Assembly: GCA_026552855.1 (NCBI GenBank)
Contig: JAPMTX010000135.1
Span: 1-64,000, forward strand
Source of the DNA: Candidatus Methanoperedens sp.
GTDB taxonomy: Archaea > Halobacteriota > Methanosarcinia > Methanosarcinales > Methanoperedenaceae
DNA: 64,000 nucleotides
Direction of reading: 5' to 3'
Translations under genes and position numbers: made by a program
Part shown: piece by piece, positions 10,701 through 18,980 of the stretch
Position numbering within the stretch: position 1 is the stretch's first letter
How the letters are laid out: every line of letters starts with the position of its first letter
Notes under the pieces: model-generated
Told to the model about the DNA's origin: nothing
Seen by the model: the letters and a program-made list of their open reading frames with translations, nothing else
Database searches by the model: none

Positions 10701-12227
10701 AGCGGCGGGAGCGGCAGTGAGTACGCAGTAAAACTTACCCGCGGCACGGTCAAGGACCTTGCAAGCATAAGCGACGGAGAAGTGATAACTGCCGACAGTA
10801 TGAAGACTGATGCAAAGGTCGCGTTCTCGCGCTTTGACGGCTCACTGAGATACTTCATGATGAAGGACGGCTCTGCGTTCTCCTATGACGGTTCTGATAA
10901 GGTGCAGCTAACAAAGAGCGCCTCTTACTTTGCTGCGGACTACGACAGCACAGGAGTTATCAGATTCAAGATCAAAGGTCACGGGAGCGAAAGCATAACG
11001 CTCAAAGGAATGGCGGAGAGCAATTATTACGTCAGGCGTGACGGTTCGCCGTATTCCAATGTTGTTAAGAAGGGAACAGACCTGGTAATAACAACGGATT
11101 TAAGCGACCATGATTTCGAGGTGAGCACATCGCAGAGCCCGGCGCCGACAGCCACGCTGACCCCCCCACCAGCTCCCACACCAATTCCTACACCAGCTCC
11201 CACATCAACACCAGTACCAACACCTGCTCCTACATCAACACCGGTTCCAACACCTGCTCCGACCCCCGCCCCCTCGGACAGGATATATTATTTCGATGTG
11301 GAATCAGGGCAGGATGGATGGCAGACCACAGGTCTCTGGCACGTTACAGGCAACAGGTACAGCAGTTCAAGCCACAGCTTCTGGTACGGCGATGAGAACT
11401 CAAAGACCTATAAGACGGACAGGGACAACTCAGGAACCCTTGTATCTCCTCAGATAAACCTGCAGGGGGATCATCCTGTTCTGTATTTCAGGAGCTGGTA
11501 CCAGACAGAGCCGAGCAAAGCCTATGACAGGAAGGTCGTGCAGATATCAGTTAACAACGGCGCATGGACTGACCTGAAGATGATAACAGACACACCGCAG
11601 GCATGGAACCAGGAAGCTATAGACCTCTCAGACTATGCAGGGAGCAGCGTGCGCCTGCGGTTCCTGTTCGATACCCTGGACGGCAACATGAACAACTACG
11701 AGGGCTGGTATGTGGATGATATAGAGATAAGGTCTACTGCAGCCCCGGCGCCTACGCCTTCAGGCAGCATCTATAACTATAATGCAGAATCAGGATTGAA
11801 CGGGTGGCTGACTGAAGGCATGTGGCATATCACTGGTAACAGGTATCATAGCTACAGCCACAGCTTCTGGTATGGCGACGAGAACACGAAGACCTACAAG
11901 ACGGACAGGGACAACTCAGGAAGCCTTGTATCTCCTGTGATCAACCTGCAGGGAAGTTCACCTGTTCTATCTTTCTGGAGCTGGTACCAGACAGAGCCGA
12001 GCAAAGCCTATGACAGGAAGATCGTGCAGATATCAGTTAACAATGGCGCATGGACTGACCTGAAGATGATAACAGACACACCGCAGGCATGGAACCAGGA
12101 AGCCATAGACCTCTCAGGCTATGCGGGCAGCAGTGTACGGCTGCGGTTCCTGTTCGATACCCTGGACGGCAACATGAACGAATACGAGGGCTGGTATATA
12201 GACGACATAGAGGTGGCTCAAAAATAG
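7773..12227 (+). CDS. Secreted heparinase II/III-like protein with P/T linker and two tandem MAM/immune-inhibitor-type domains
   Basis: 1484 residues from a GTG at 7773; the ATGs at 7782 and 7791 are equally likely starts. A signal anchor covers residues ~30-48 ([18 protein letters not shown]). A beta-sandwich and CARDB-like region come first. Next is an alpha/alpha-toroid part (~310-640) and a beta-rich part beginning near [18 protein letters not shown], the order seen in heparinase II/III-like polysaccharide lyases. [12 protein letters not shown] linker (~1125-1165) leads to two ~150-residue copies of a jellyroll-like domain ([10 protein letters not shown] to WYVDDIEI). The copies are nearly identical at DNA level (11279-11735 and 11770-12222). 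It probably binds or cleaves acidic surface polysaccharide outside the cell. The lyase assignment is inferred from order and motif only. Confidence 0.7.
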   Translation: MVVMIMMRKTERQRRMILGRLRYTVKTLSFKPLLAGLLLIFLSAPVMASAESWKLSFDIKAEWDSNLERLDIYVDNTKVTQIDSSNFAADKYYDNAPVSPAHMEIDLSSYASLNSRVKLRLYMKGSEEYGRWVLLDKVSILHNGKSVRYTDWTMNKYPSDTGITMKQIYGDEQRLMFSRSPSIDGPTKSGDYAEFVSAPLADSAELEIEPSDISFTPETPISSVPGNVNINARVRNTGSLDTGNTVRMELWINDAKQGETSSFSVPGGGSATKQFSYNYAGNLDRVEVRVVSADDARTYNNRAVRYLTPAKPYLLFKNFADTPIYKYANSEPYKTWRLQIKDYADTYKSNPGTVGYMIKYLAAAYLITGDASYADAAAGALLNIKPPSSPSFAAHPYLDYENDMPDYIESFDLIREYLFKNRNSDYYAIQEKLAAMASDVKWRTFNYYFYDFTEVFPRDAMLGDTNNHPISENSVLISIASGLLDYHGSKMDNLDAAGSAKIAARNLFEESYLGAPIPVARLVNGKGGYGMQGGYRFQYADFLAKAMVVYNSAYGINPVKAYPLAHDVLDMPIWHMLPAGCEPPGKGQSSGSTSWGEEYILAGLFEGKDRANYQWYIENVLKKPYCSPATSPDIVDKGLLYDSSYNPPAKPSFSPGDSYISEDSAMAILRKGYTPDSTYLRLMGHRDSVSGHAETSHSYQGSYTMWYKNAYLIADRGDERGFTVPLPEYGGFGHSSFIFNDRLTLSTLQQFGEQKNPAILDGFISSPDIDATRINTAITDLRDVYSEKESSMPGINWDRDVLFPSGEYYIIADHLTSASPYDFDMTVHYGGTEADTSSAKYGGEYSTAGYPVSGNLLIDGQKVDWWSNYDKTDQPVARNTNNIRWTTKTLTGSQLSGSIPLQQHDVEVITYIAPLTRITNYKGQQQFGIYNKVGGLMWHPYIRSRQSGTDVKYLTVQYPRDVTAGEAVPSIQQITVSGGSGSEYAVKLTRGTVKDLASISDGEVITADSMKTDAKVAFSRFDGSLRYFMMKDGSAFSYDGSDKVQLTKSASYFAADYDSTGVIRFKIKGHGSESITLKGMAESNYYVRRDGSPYSNVVKKGTDLVITTDLSDHDFEVSTSQSPAPTATLTPPPAPTPIPTPAPTSTPVPTPAPTSTPVPTPAPTPAPSDRIYYFDVESGQDGWQTTGLWHVTGNRYSSSSHSFWYGDENSKTYKTDRDNSGTLVSPQINLQGDHPVLYFRSWYQTEPSKAYDRKVVQISVNNGAWTDLKMITDTPQAWNQEAIDLSDYAGSSVRLRFLFDTLDGNMNNYEGWYVDDIEIRSTAAPAPTPSGSIYNYNAESGLNGWLTEGMWHITGNRYHSYSHSFWYGDENTKTYKTDRDNSGSLVSPVINLQGSSPVLSFWSWYQTEPSKAYDRKIVQISVNNGAWTDLKMITDTPQAWNQEAIDLSGYAGSSVRLRFLFDTLDGNMNEYEGWYIDDIEVAQK

Positions 12228-12249
12228 TATAATTTTTTAATTCCGGGTA

Positions 12250-12282
12250 TTATGCACAAATAACTTGTGCATAACTTTTTTT
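12250..12282 (+). terminator. Hairpin plus T-run terminator
   Basis: A perfect 10-bp inverted repeat (TTATGCACAA / TTGTGCATAA) with a 5-nt loop, 22 bp after the stop of the heparinase-like gene and followed by seven T residues. Confidence 0.7.
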
Positions 12283-12469
12283 ATTTATTTTACCATATAT
12301 CTGAAGATGGGAAGCTTCATTATAAATGCGATATAACAACAATAGGTAAAAAATAAGTAGATTAGAAGATAGTCCGGGGGAGAGGGACATAGATAAAAGA
12401 ACTCTGGTTCAGATTAAGGGAGACATATCCGACAGATTCCTTGAGTGGCTGCTGCATGACTCGTCAGAA

Positions 12470-13291
12470 ATGGAGAGGGCAATAGCTATCTCCATACTTG
12501 CAGGAGTGATAATAACATCTGTACTTATCATAGAGAAAAAAGATGAGAGTTTCTCCTCCCTGTACATATACCCCGAATCTTATACGAATTTCCCGGCAAA
12601 CGATACCGTATCTTTCATGTACGGTGTCAGGTCGCACGAGAGAGAGAGAACCGGCTATGGGCTTGAGATATATGTGGATAACCGGCTTGTTGATAAAAAA
12701 AACTTTGAGATAGAACCCGGAGAAAAACACGAGGAGAATGAGACTCTTCAAACAAGGGGTATTAAGCTCCCTGTCGAGGTCGTTCTTGTGCTGGTATCAC
12801 CTTCCCAGAGATACTCTGCCCGTTACTGGCTGAAAAACCCGCATGAGATACCTCCTGCACCTGTAAAAACACCTGCCTCTGAGATTACTCCTGAGGCAGG
12901 GATTTCCATGACCCCTGAAGGTGCAACCTCTGTTATCCCTGAATCAACAGTTTCTGCTACTCCTGAGGCGATAGTATCGATTACCCCGGAATCAACATCT
13001 TCGCCCGCCCCCGCAGCTACCCGGGGTTCAGCCCCAACTGCCGTCCCGGTACTGATAGATACAAGGAGAGGATTCAATCCGAAAGAAATCTCTATAAATG
13101 CAGGGGATTCGGTGCGGTGGGTAAATCACGATGCGCTCAGCAGGGAGTTCACGCTTGTAAGCAGCGAGGGGCTTTTTTCGAGGTTCATTACGGAAGATAA
13201 GAGGTTTGAATATATGTTCAATGCCACGGGTACGTACAGTTTCTACCTGAAGGAGTATCCGGACGTAAAAGGTGTAGTCAACGTGAAGTGA
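12470..13291 (+). CDS. Membrane-anchored protein with DUF1616-like part and copper-less cupredoxin fold
   Basis: 273 residues from ATG 12470: a membrane helix at 3-21, a beta domain (~30-115) resembling DUF1616, a Pro/Thr/Ser linker with repeated TPE units, and a C-terminal cupredoxin-like domain (FNPKEISINAGDSVRWVNHD onward). The usual plastocyanin ligand segment YxCxxHPxMxG reads YSFYLKEYPDVKG here, so Cys, His and Met are all replaced and copper binding is unlikely. The frame stays open and protein-like upstream of the ATG (GDISDRFLEWLLHDSS). It contains no ATG, GTG or TTG start, but an ATA at 12389 follows a strong GGGGGAGAGGG site, so the true start may be non-canonical. Confidence 0.65.
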   Translation: MERAIAISILAGVIITSVLIIEKKDESFSSLYIYPESYTNFPANDTVSFMYGVRSHERERTGYGLEIYVDNRLVDKKNFEIEPGEKHEENETLQTRGIKLPVEVVLVLVSPSQRYSARYWLKNPHEIPPAPVKTPASEITPEAGISMTPEGATSVIPESTVSATPEAIVSITPESTSSPAPAATRGSAPTAVPVLIDTRRGFNPKEISINAGDSVRWVNHDALSREFTLVSSEGLFSRFITEDKRFEYMFNATGTYSFYLKEYPDVKGVVNVK

Positions 13292-13401
13292 GATAATGTT
13301 GCTCATGGCGGAATCTCATGGTAACTTTTCAATTTTGAATAAATTTATTCATTTTTGAATTTATAAATGTTTGTTTTGAACATTGACAACTGAAGTTACA
13401 T

Positions 13402-13890
13402 TCAGCCTTCTAAAGTCGGGGGAGAATAGCCGTACCAGGTTCCTTCCTGCTCAAGGTAATATAGCGCATCCTCAAGCGTCTTCTTGTGACCCTCTTCGAA
13501 ATGGACAAGTCTTGTGAACAGGCTCTTGGTTGATATAACTTCAGTCTCCTGCGCTCCTCTGGTGTACAACTCGATGGATCTCTCCTCTGTCCTTATGCCG
13601 AGCTTCAGAACATCCTTTGTCTCTGATATGTCCATGGGCTGGAGCTGTTCAGGGAAAATGCGCCTGGCTTTTTCTCTGTTCTCCTCGTCCAGCACTTCAA
13701 TATCAATGGGTTTCTTTGAGATGTTCCTGTATTCCTTCTCAAGCAGTTCCTGGTGTTCCTTTTCGTACCTGGCAAGCCCCCTGAACATTGCCTTCGGTTC
13801 CTCTTCCTCGACTATGTCGCTGAAAATCGAATAATATTCCCTTCCGTAAATCTCGATCGATATGGCTTCTTTTAAGATGTCAGGAAGCAT
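13402..13890 (-). CDS. Ferritin-like/rubrerythrin-type diiron protein
   Basis: 162 residues from the ATG at 13890, the start of the recognisable domain; the open frame further upstream has no similarity to it. Two half-bundles each carry an E...(Y)..E..H pattern (KEAISIEIYGREYY, ARYEKEHQELL; then RTEERSIELYTRGAQE, VHFEEGHKKTLED), which are the diiron ligands of erythrin/rubrerythrin four-helix bundles. No rubredoxin domain is present. It is probably a peroxide- or oxygen-detoxifying protein in the cytoplasm. It is divergent from the CBS-ParB gene with about 125 bp between starts. Confidence 0.85.
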   Translation of the reverse strand: MLPDILKEAISIEIYGREYYSIFSDIVEEEEPKAMFRGLARYEKEHQELLEKEYRNISKKPIDIEVLDEENREKARRIFPEQLQPMDISETKDVLKLGIRTEERSIELYTRGAQETEVISTKSLFTRLVHFEEGHKKTLEDALYYLEQEGTWYGYSPPTLEG

Positions 13891-14014
13891 ATTGTTTTGA
13901 TCTGCCGTATTATTCACCCTGTAAAAAATGATTCCAATCGGTAATAAAGATTGGTATGATGCAATGATTTTTACGAGAGGAAACCCATTTATACTAATAC
14001 TGACAGGTGCTATC

Positions 14015-14830
14015 ATGGTCGACCACCCAAAAGTCAAGGATTACATGACAACCGAAGTGAACACGGTCTCTCCCGACGATAAGGTCAAGGATGTCATACG
14101 GCTGATACGGCGGACAGGGCACGACGGTTTTCCCGTAGTGCGGGACAGCAGGGTAATAGGCTACATATCTGCGGCTGATATGCTTGAGAAAGACCTTGAT
14201 GAGAAAGTCGGAAGCATCATGAGCAGGGACGTGCTGGTAGCTGATACCGAGATGGACATGAGCGATGTGGCGCGCGTGATATTCAGGTACGGCAAATCCA
14301 AATTACCTGTCGTGGATTCAAACGAGCACCTGCGCGGCATCATTACGAATACAGATGTCATACGCTCGCACATAGAGAAAACAAGCCCCCAGAAGGTCTG
14401 GACGCTCAAGAAGACGCTTGAGACGATACATAATATTCACGTGGACGTTGTGCGCGAGCCTGTCAATATAGAAGAACTCATACCCACGCAGCCAAAGGTC
14501 TATGCAGATGAACTTGACGGCAGGATATATGAGCTGAAAAAAGGTCTGGCTGAGCCCATAGTGGTAATAAAAAAACCCAACAAGCTTATACTCGTGGACG
14601 GTCACCACAGGGTCATAGCAGCAAAGAAGCTCGGGATAAAAAGCATGGATGCCTATGTCATCCTGCTCGGCGACGAGGTAAACCTCGGCATGGAAAAAAC
14701 AGCAGCATCAGCGGGTCTGCACACGCTCACGGATATCAAGATACTTGACTATGCCAAGCACCCCCTCATTGAGATAACAAAAAGGCTGAAGAAGAACGAT
14801 GAGAACGGTCTGACAGATGTTCCCCAGTAA
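14015..14830 (+). CDS. CBS-pair protein fused to ParB/sulfiredoxin-like domain
   Basis: 271 residues. The ATG at 14015 is chosen because the domain begins there (VKDYMTTEVNTVSP) and GGTG lies upstream. Two CBS motifs occupy residues ~5-120. The C-terminal half (~150-250) is a ParB/Srx-type nuclease-like fold with the motif LVDGHHRVIAAKKLG, matching the GxHRxxA box. CBS domains bind adenine nucleotides or SAM. The fusion is probably a ligand-controlled regulator rather than a plasmid partition protein, since no parA is nearby. It is convergent with an HTH-CBS regulator. Confidence 0.85.
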   Translation: MVDHPKVKDYMTTEVNTVSPDDKVKDVIRLIRRTGHDGFPVVRDSRVIGYISAADMLEKDLDEKVGSIMSRDVLVADTEMDMSDVARVIFRYGKSKLPVVDSNEHLRGIITNTDVIRSHIEKTSPQKVWTLKKTLETIHNIHVDVVREPVNIEELIPTQPKVYADELDGRIYELKKGLAEPIVVIKKPNKLILVDGHHRVIAAKKLGIKSMDAYVILLGDEVNLGMEKTAASAGLHTLTDIKILDYAKHPLIEITKRLKKNDENGLTDVPQ

Positions 14831-14842
14831 GGCCCGCTAAGA

Positions 14843-14862
14843 CCCCGCATTTAAATGCGGGG
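14843..14862. terminator. Perfect GC-rich palindrome between convergent genes
   Basis: A 20-nt perfect palindrome (CCCCGCAT-TTAA-ATGCGGGG) lies between the ends of two convergent genes and probably acts as a bidirectional stop. A shortened relative with the same flanks (TAAGAC...TATCAG) is found at 53270. Confidence 0.6.
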
Positions 14863-14887
14863 ACTATCAGCTTCGATGACACTATTC

Positions 14888-15763
14888 CTAATAAACAGCA
14901 AGTTTATCCAGGATATCTGTTTTCGAGATAAGCCCCACGATCTCTCCATTTGACCTGACAAGAAGTCTTCCCACTTTCTCTTTACTGAAGACTTTCACTA
15001 CTTCGTAAAGAGGCAGTTCGCTGTCGACGGATATGATCTTTTTTGTCATTATATCCTTTATCTTAAGACTTGTCTTGCCGTCAGCAAGCGTCTTACCTAT
15101 GTCGGTGAGGGTCACTATGCCCACTATGGCGTTCTTATCCCTGACAGGCGCGCCGTGTATCCTGTTCTCCACAAGGACCCTTGAAGCTTCCTGTATCGTT
15201 GCAGTGGCTGGTATGGTTATGGGCTGTTTTTTGATGTAGTACTTGACAGCTTTTTTAGGCAGGGATATCATTTCCTGTATAACGAATAGTATCGAATTCT
15301 GGATATCATCCCTTCCGATCACTTCGCCGCGCATTATAAGCTTGTTAACCGGTGTAGGTCCTATTGTGATGGTGTCACCAATATCGAATTTCTTTATATC
15401 ACCTATAACGTGCACTGTAGCGTTGCACAGGTCGGGGTGCCTTACGGTGGTAAAACTGATCTCAGCCGCGGTCGCGTTCGGGATCACTTCATCATTGCGC
15501 TTTACCGTCACAGGGATCTCTTTTTCCATCTCAAGCAGGCAGAGAGCGCGATAGGTCTCGCCTGTAGCTTTATATCCACCCTTCGGTCCGGGAACACCTT
15601 CGACCAGTCCCAGCGCTTTGAGCGACTGCATCTGGTTCCTGACAGTCCCGGGGTTCCTGTTTATAACCTCGGCAATATCCTCTCCCTTGATTGCCTGTTT
15701 CCTCTCCCTGTAGAGGTTTATTAATGCCGTTAAAATCTCCTTCTGGATAGGCGTGAGTTCCAT
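14888..15763 (-). CDS. HTH-CBS transcriptional regulator
   Basis: 291 residues. A winged-helix HTH covers residues ~1-70 (LTPIQKEILTALINLY, VRNQMQSLKALGLVEGVPG). A ~90-residue beta-rich middle domain contains GDTITIGPTPVNKLIMRG. A CBS pair fills ~165-290 (ITIPATATIQEASRVLVENR; ISVDSELPLYEVVKVFSKE). This is the archaeal HTH plus CBS regulator architecture and probably senses a nucleotide. Its target is not evident, but the Hps-RraA gene lies next upstream on the same strand. Confidence 0.8.
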   Translation of the reverse strand: MELTPIQKEILTALINLYRERKQAIKGEDIAEVINRNPGTVRNQMQSLKALGLVEGVPGPKGGYKATGETYRALCLLEMEKEIPVTVKRNDEVIPNATAAEISFTTVRHPDLCNATVHVIGDIKKFDIGDTITIGPTPVNKLIMRGEVIGRDDIQNSILFVIQEMISLPKKAVKYYIKKQPITIPATATIQEASRVLVENRIHGAPVRDKNAIVGIVTLTDIGKTLADGKTSLKIKDIMTKKIISVDSELPLYEVVKVFSKEKVGRLLVRSNGEIVGLISKTDILDKLAVY

Positions 15764-15927
15764 ATGTCTAACTCTCCTGAGTACATATTACATAGAGGGT
15801 ATGTATATAACTATTGATTATGATAGTTGCCAATACCTTCAATTCAGTCTCCTATTTATTAAGTTAAAAATAGTATTCATGAATAATAAATATATGCCCT
15901 ATTTAACACTAATTTACGTTAATTTTC

Positions 15928-17202
15928 CTATCTTTTCTCCCATTTCTGAAGGTATAGTACCTCTGAAAGCGTTTTCCCCCTTTTTATCTCATCCCGTATC
16001 CTGCGCTCGTTCTTCTCGACCTCGACTGCACGCCTTGCTATCTCGTATCCCCTCTCTTTCGGTATGACCACTACGCCGTTATCATCACCCACGATATAAT
16101 CGCCGGGCTTGACGCTCTGACCTCCGCAATGTATCTCCGCATTTATCTCACCGAATCCCTTGGGCTCCCCGGCGTTCGGGACTATTGAGGAGGCGAATAC
16201 GGGGAAGTTAAGCCGCCTGATGTCATCCACATCCCTCACCGCGCCGTCTATCACCACACCTGCCACGCCGTTGTTGATGCAGCTCAGGGTCGCAAGTTCT
16301 CCCCAGGGGGCGATGTGGGGGCTGCCGTTGTATATCACTATAACGTCGTCCTTTTTTGCTATATCGATAGCCTCCACGGTCTTAGCCCAGTCACCCTCAA
16401 AGGTCTGCACCGTGATAGCCCTGCCGACTGCTTTTGTGCCCCGGCAGATGGAGCGGATATTCCTCATGGCGCCTTTCCTGTGCATGGCATCAGAGATGTT
16501 GGGCGTGGATACGCGCCTCAGCAGTTCAATCGTTTTCTCTTCTATGGATTTCTCCTGCTTCTCCAAGACCTGAGGTGCATCGATGCTCTGGCGGATAGCT
16601 CTCGCTGAGGCTGTGACGCTGGATGAGCGTACTATGTTCCCGCCCACTATCACTATGTTCGCGCCGGAAAGTACAGCTTCAGCCGCGTTCTGCGCATCAA
16701 GCCCGCCAGCGACTGCTACTGGCACGTTGAGTTTGAGTCTCTTGAGGAGTTTTATCGGGTCTTCGCCCGTCATCTGCTGGTCGATGCCCACATGGACGTT
16801 GATGTAATCGATTCCCATTTCAGCAAGTTCTTTTGCTCTTTTCGCAGGTTCGTCTGCCGAGATGAGATCAGCCATGAGCTTTACGCCGTACTTGCGGGCT
16901 GCCCTTATCGCGTCCATGACCGCGGAGTTATCAGCACTGCCAAGAAGTATGATTACATCCGCGCCAGCCTTGGCTGCCATCTCGACCTCCAGGGCTCCCG
17001 TGTCTACGGTCTTCATGTCAGCCAGGATAACGTTGCCGGGAAATGCTGCTTTTAGCTGCCTTACAGCGTTCATGCCTTCGCTTTTTATCAAAGGCGTGCC
17101 AGCCTCTATCCAGTCAACCCCCCCCTCGACTGCTTCTTTTGCGATCTGGATCGCGCGGTCTATCTCTAAAACGTCAAGCGCGACCTGAAGTATGGGTTTG
17201 AT
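15928..17202 (-). CDS. hps: Bifunctional 3-hexulose-6-phosphate synthase / RraA-like protein, apparent ATC start
   Basis: 424 residues if started at 17202. Residues ~1-205 form an orotidine-5'-phosphate decarboxylase-superfamily barrel ([44 protein letters not shown]). This is typical of Hps, which condenses formaldehyde with ribulose-5-phosphate and in archaea runs in reverse to supply pentoses. Residues ~215-400 are an RraA/HMG-aldolase-like fold ([16 protein letters not shown]). The fusion is common in methanogens. The conserved N-terminus [12 protein letters not shown] is in frame before the first ATG (17091) and follows GGTGATACTATC, which at 52636 and elsewhere in this window reads GGTGATACTATG. 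The start ATG is therefore replaced by ATC. Confidence 0.9.
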   Translation of the reverse strand: MKPILQVALDVLEIDRAIQIAKEAVEGGVDWIEAGTPLIKSEGMNAVRQLKAAFPGNVILADMKTVDTGALEVEMAAKAGADVIILLGSADNSAVMDAIRAARKYGVKLMADLISADEPAKRAKELAEMGIDYINVHVGIDQQMTGEDPIKLLKRLKLNVPVAVAGGLDAQNAAEAVLSGANIVIVGGNIVRSSSVTASARAIRQSIDAPQVLEKQEKSIEEKTIELLRRVSTPNISDAMHRKGAMRNIRSICRGTKAVGRAITVQTFEGDWAKTVEAIDIAKKDDVIVIYNGSPHIAPWGELATLSCINNGVAGVVIDGAVRDVDDIRRLNFPVFASSIVPNAGEPKGFGEINAEIHCGGQSVKPGDYIVGDDNGVVVIPKERGYEIARRAVEVEKNERRIRDEIKRGKTLSEVLYLQKWEKR

Positions 17203-17271
17203 AGTATCACCATAGAATAAATTAGTGTATGTAATTAAAGCTTTAATGGTCAGTTTTTTTCAAAAATAAAA

Positions 17272-17288
17272 AAGGGCTCGTTGAGCCC
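17272..17288 (-). terminator. Rho-independent-like terminator
   Basis: GGGCTC-AAC-GAGCCC hairpin followed on the minus strand by TTTTTT, 9 bp after the stop codon of the gene at 17297. Confidence 0.75.
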
Positions 17289-17296
17289 TAAAGAGT

Positions 17297-17878
17297 TTAT
17301 TTGCTTTCCTGTATTCTCTTAAGTACCTCTTGCAGCGGTAGATCTTGGTGTTCTTTCGGTAGCTTTGGTCTAATTGCACGGTCATTGGTTATTTTGAATT
17401 TTCCATGCATCCATCCAATTACTCTATAGTGCTGTCCACCGATATCTTTGGAGAAGGGGTCTTCTGTTGTCAGGAGAAGGAGTACCTTTTCGTTGGGTTC
17501 AAATTCAGCTTCATCAAAATCGATCATTCTATCATTGCCCACCGTCCCTCCAAGCGTTCTTACTATTATTTCTTTTGAAGGCTGCGGATTCATAAGATAG
17601 TCGTCAACTTTTATGATGGTATCAGTATATATTCTCTCGCGATCTAGTATAATTGGTCTTTTACCATCTGTAGTCGTCCATCTGCTTGGTAGAATCTCTT
17701 TGACTTCTCCCATTACAATTACATCTGAACCTTTTGCAAGATACGATATGTTTAGCATTTCGGCTCCCCATAACCCCTCTGAGGTTACATTAATAGGTGT
17801 CATCATTACACCTACAACGCCTATCAATACAATTATGCCAAGTACCGCGCAAGCATATAATATACTTTTATTTTTCAT
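17297..17878 (-). CDS. Anchored exterior protein of unknown function, operon partner of matrixin
   Basis: 193 residues with one N-terminal membrane helix (ILYACAVLGIIVLIGVVGVMM) and the rest outside. The body is beta-rich, with YLAKGSDVIVMGEVKEILPS resembling a small beta barrel, and a conserved-looking FEPNEKVLLLL and HYRVIGWMHGKF. GAGGTAA lies upstream. It starts 15 bp after the matrixin stop, so the two are probably co-transcribed. Related proteins are seen in archaea beside secreted proteases, but the function is unknown. Confidence 0.6.
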   Translation of the reverse strand: MKNKSILYACAVLGIIVLIGVVGVMMTPINVTSEGLWGAEMLNISYLAKGSDVIVMGEVKEILPSRWTTTDGKRPIILDRERIYTDTIIKVDDYLMNPQPSKEIIVRTLGGTVGNDRMIDFDEAEFEPNEKVLLLLTTEDPFSKDIGGQHYRVIGWMHGKFKITNDRAIRPKLPKEHQDLPLQEVLKRIQESK

Positions 17879-17893
17879 ATTATTTACCTCAAC

Positions 17894-18454
17894 TCAAGGA
17901 TATATATATTTGATCCCATTTTTATCATCTTGTGTCAATGATCTTTTTGGCCCATTGTACGGATCATACATGACCGTACTGGTATCGCTTGTATGAGCCA
18001 AGCTTAGCCAATGTCCAAATTCATGCAAGGCAGCCGTCTCAAAATCGTACGGTGGATAATCTGGGCTTTGAGTCGTTGTCCAATACTTGGCACTATTACT
18101 ATTCATCTCTGTAACAGCTCTTGAGATGGAAGAAGTAAAGGGATATTTGTAAATGTTGGTATGCCCTAATGGGCCATTGCCCCCTAGATCAACCCAATCT
18201 ACATAACTGGTAACTTCGTACCATTGATAGTTGAATCTGAAGGATGAACCGGCATTATTCCATGTATTTGCTGCATTTTGAACAGATTGCTTATAGCTAT
18301 CTGGGAAATTTGTACTAAATCTCCAATCTGCGCTACCCCAGGGCCATTTATAGCCTGTGTAAACATAGGCATTAACAATCTGAAGCATAGCTGCCACTAC
18401 TATTAGAGTAAGAAACAGCTTTTTGAAAGTAGTGCCTAATTTTTTGTGTTTCAT
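17894..18454 (-). CDS. Secreted matrixin-family zinc metalloprotease
   Basis: 186 residues. A signal peptide is at ~10-30 (LFLTLIVVAAMLQIVNA). The catalytic motif HEFGHWLSLAH (HExxHxxxxxH) is followed by the Met-turn segment TSTVMYDPYNG, the signature of metzincin matrix-metalloprotease-like enzymes. A strong GGAGG site precedes the ATG. The enzyme is small, with only the catalytic domain and no propeptide with a cysteine switch. It is probably secreted and acts on cell-surface or environmental proteins. Confidence 0.9.
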   Translation of the reverse strand: MKHKKLGTTFKKLFLTLIVVAAMLQIVNAYVYTGYKWPWGSADWRFSTNFPDSYKQSVQNAANTWNNAGSSFRFNYQWYEVTSYVDWVDLGGNGPLGHTNIYKYPFTSSISRAVTEMNSNSAKYWTTTQSPDYPPYDFETAALHEFGHWLSLAHTSDTSTVMYDPYNGPKRSLTQDDKNGIKYIYP

Positions 18455-18980
18455 ATTTTTAATCCTCCATTTAGTTTTTTATGTTGAAGGCAAAACTATG
18501 CGAGTTTTAATATTTTTAAAACTACCACTAATTTGCCTTCTGACGAATTCTTGGAACTCAGCCACTCTTTAGAAATGACTATGCCCCACGTTTTTTGCAT
18601 CCATAGAATCCAGCTATTTGAGTTTTTACCTGCTCAACCACCGATTTTATAGACCCAGCCTTTAGATGCTATAAGTAATATATATTTTTAATAGTAGATA
18701 ATATTACAACATGGCTGAAATACTATAACGGCGTTGTAATATTATAATGGCATTGTAATCTTTTAGAATTATCGAGGTTTTCAAATTGTTCTATGGTTAC
18801 TACTGCCGGTTTATACCTTACAACCAGAGTTCAGCGGCTTCCCTTTGTTTTCAAGAATATATACTAATTTTGAGTGTTCGCTGTGCATAGCAGGCTTTTT
18901 ATACTTTACAGGTCATCACCCTTCTTCCTGAACTTGGTACGAAATACGTACTACAACAGATACCAGTAAAGGTGGTTCAC
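18455..18980. other. 526-bp AT-rich divergent intergenic region
   Basis: This separates the matrixin gene (leftward) from the S-layer gene (rightward). No credible gene is seen. It contains TATA-like runs (ATAAGTAATATATATTTTTA at ~18671) and the inverted repeat listed separately. Confidence 0.6.
18698..18745. promoter_or_regulatory. 13-bp perfect inverted repeat, candidate operator
   Basis: ATAATATTACAAC (18698-18710) and GTTGTAATATTAT (18733-18745), with a partial third copy (CATTGTAAT) just after. The spacing puts half-sites roughly three helical turns apart in the S-layer gene's upstream region. Confidence 0.45.

Noticed and set aside
13891-14037. Longer ferritin-like protein beginning at 14037
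   Set aside because: The added N-terminus is antisense to the CBS-ParB leader and start and does not resemble the family.
14015-14830. CBS-ParB protein as a plasmid or chromosome partition gene
   Set aside because: No parA or parS-like sites nearby, and the CBS fusion points to regulation instead.
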